From: Anderseniella sp963759095
GTDB taxonomy: Bacteria; Pseudomonadota; Alphaproteobacteria; Rhizobiales; Aestuariivirgaceae
Length of the DNA stretch: 64,000 nucleotides
Assembly (NCBI GenBank): GCA_963759095.1
Contig: CAVWYF010000030.1
Location: 62,001 to 126,000, forward strand
Reading direction: 5' to 3'
This document shows, in pieces, positions 63,901 through 64,000 of the stretch. The translations under genes were made by a program, and so were the position numbers. The notes under the pieces are model-generated. The model saw only the letters and a program-made list of their open reading frames with translations. It had not been told where the DNA came from and did not search any database. Each line of letters opens with the position of its first letter. Within the stretch, counting starts at the first letter, position 1.

Positions 63901-64000
63901 ATGAAGTTTATTCAATTGATTATTACAGGCGCTATGGCGTTGAGCGTTGCCGGTTGTTCGCAAGGGTTCTCTTTGAGCCATGTGGCTGATTTTGGCGCGA
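63901..64000 (+). CDS. Lipoprotein, N-terminal part
   Basis: Partial gene cut by the window end. GGGAGG (63888-63893) precedes ATG 63901; the translation begins MKFIQLIITGAMALSVAGC, a type II signal with the lipidated Cys in SVAGC, followed by SQGFSLSHVADFGA. Divergent from cpaB, so it could be a Tad-linked lipoprotein. Family cannot be told from 33 residues. Confidence 0.6.
   Translation, partial: MKFIQLIITGAMALSVAGCSQGFSLSHVADFGA

Noticed and set aside
1..64000. CRISPR arrays, prophage genes, rRNA operon
   Set aside because: No regularly spaced direct repeats, no phage structural or integrase genes and no rRNA-like sequence were found.

Overview
This window looks like a chromosome segment of an alphaproteobacterium, most likely order Hyphomicrobiales (Rhizobiales). 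The evidence is gene order. The block sensor kinase-ahcY-ptsH-PTS EIIA-hprK-chvG-chvI-pckA (1-8.4 kb) is laid out as in Sinorhizobium/Agrobacterium relatives. The block ptsN-hpf-rpoN-lptB-lptA-lptC-rnd (21.7-27.8 kb) is the usual rhizobial rpoN neighbourhood. HPr kinase is the short alphaproteobacterial form, and infC starts with AUU. Most of the window is core genome.

Layout: 0-9 kb holds the regulatory PTS branch, the ChvG/ChvI two-component system and gluconeogenic pckA, then a MarR-type regulator with an unusual four-cysteine tail. 9-14.7 kb is a compact operon otsB-GH15-otsA-glk (trehalose synthesis, probable trehalase, glucokinase) whose genes all overlap by 4 nt, flanked by gene-free spacers that look AT-rich, one with an IS-like inverted-repeat pair. 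15-20.3 kb has polA, a taurine-pyruvate-type aminotransferase and marC. 20.5-27.8 kb has hsp20-DUF1150, a large foldback element, and the ptsN/rpoN/lpt block. 27.8-36.7 kb has oxidoreductases, tRNA-Leu(CAG), an NDUFA9-like protein, uppP, GST, queG and a hydrolase. 36.7-39.5 kb has infC, then an ECF sigma factor with a ChrR-type zinc anti-sigma factor and an SDR. 42.9-46.9 kb is a minus-strand operon (FAD oxidoreductase, DUF1365, cyclopropane-synthase-like methyltransferase, DUF3833) of the kind controlled by RpoE/ChrR in the singlet-oxygen response.

The most interesting accessory part is 47.05-60.7 kb. It is a tightly coupled operon for an unknown, probably nitrogen-heterocyclic, substrate: FAD subunit and a fused [2Fe-2S]/molybdopterin hydroxylase, a 6-hydroxynicotinate-reductase-like flavo/iron-sulfur protein, a UPF0280 (ApbE-fold) protein, two tandem DUF1185 paralogues, a Rieske oxygenase, a branched-chain-type ABC importer with fused permeases, and a convergent creatininase-family amidohydrolase. 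The window ends in part of a Flp/Tad pilus operon (cpaB, cpaC, a small lipoprotein).

Two cross-cutting observations. First, eight genes (polA, DUF3833, the CFA-like methyltransferase, DUF1365, the FAD oxidoreductase, the fused molybdenum hydroxylase, the fused Liv permease and cpaC) are each broken by exactly one single-base indel. Five of these lie in 43.2-48.0 kb. Removing or adding that one base restores a full-length reading frame in every case. This may be consensus error or real decay and must be checked on reads. Second, a family of paired-hairpin palindromic repeats occurs at least seven times between genes, sometimes touching stop codons.
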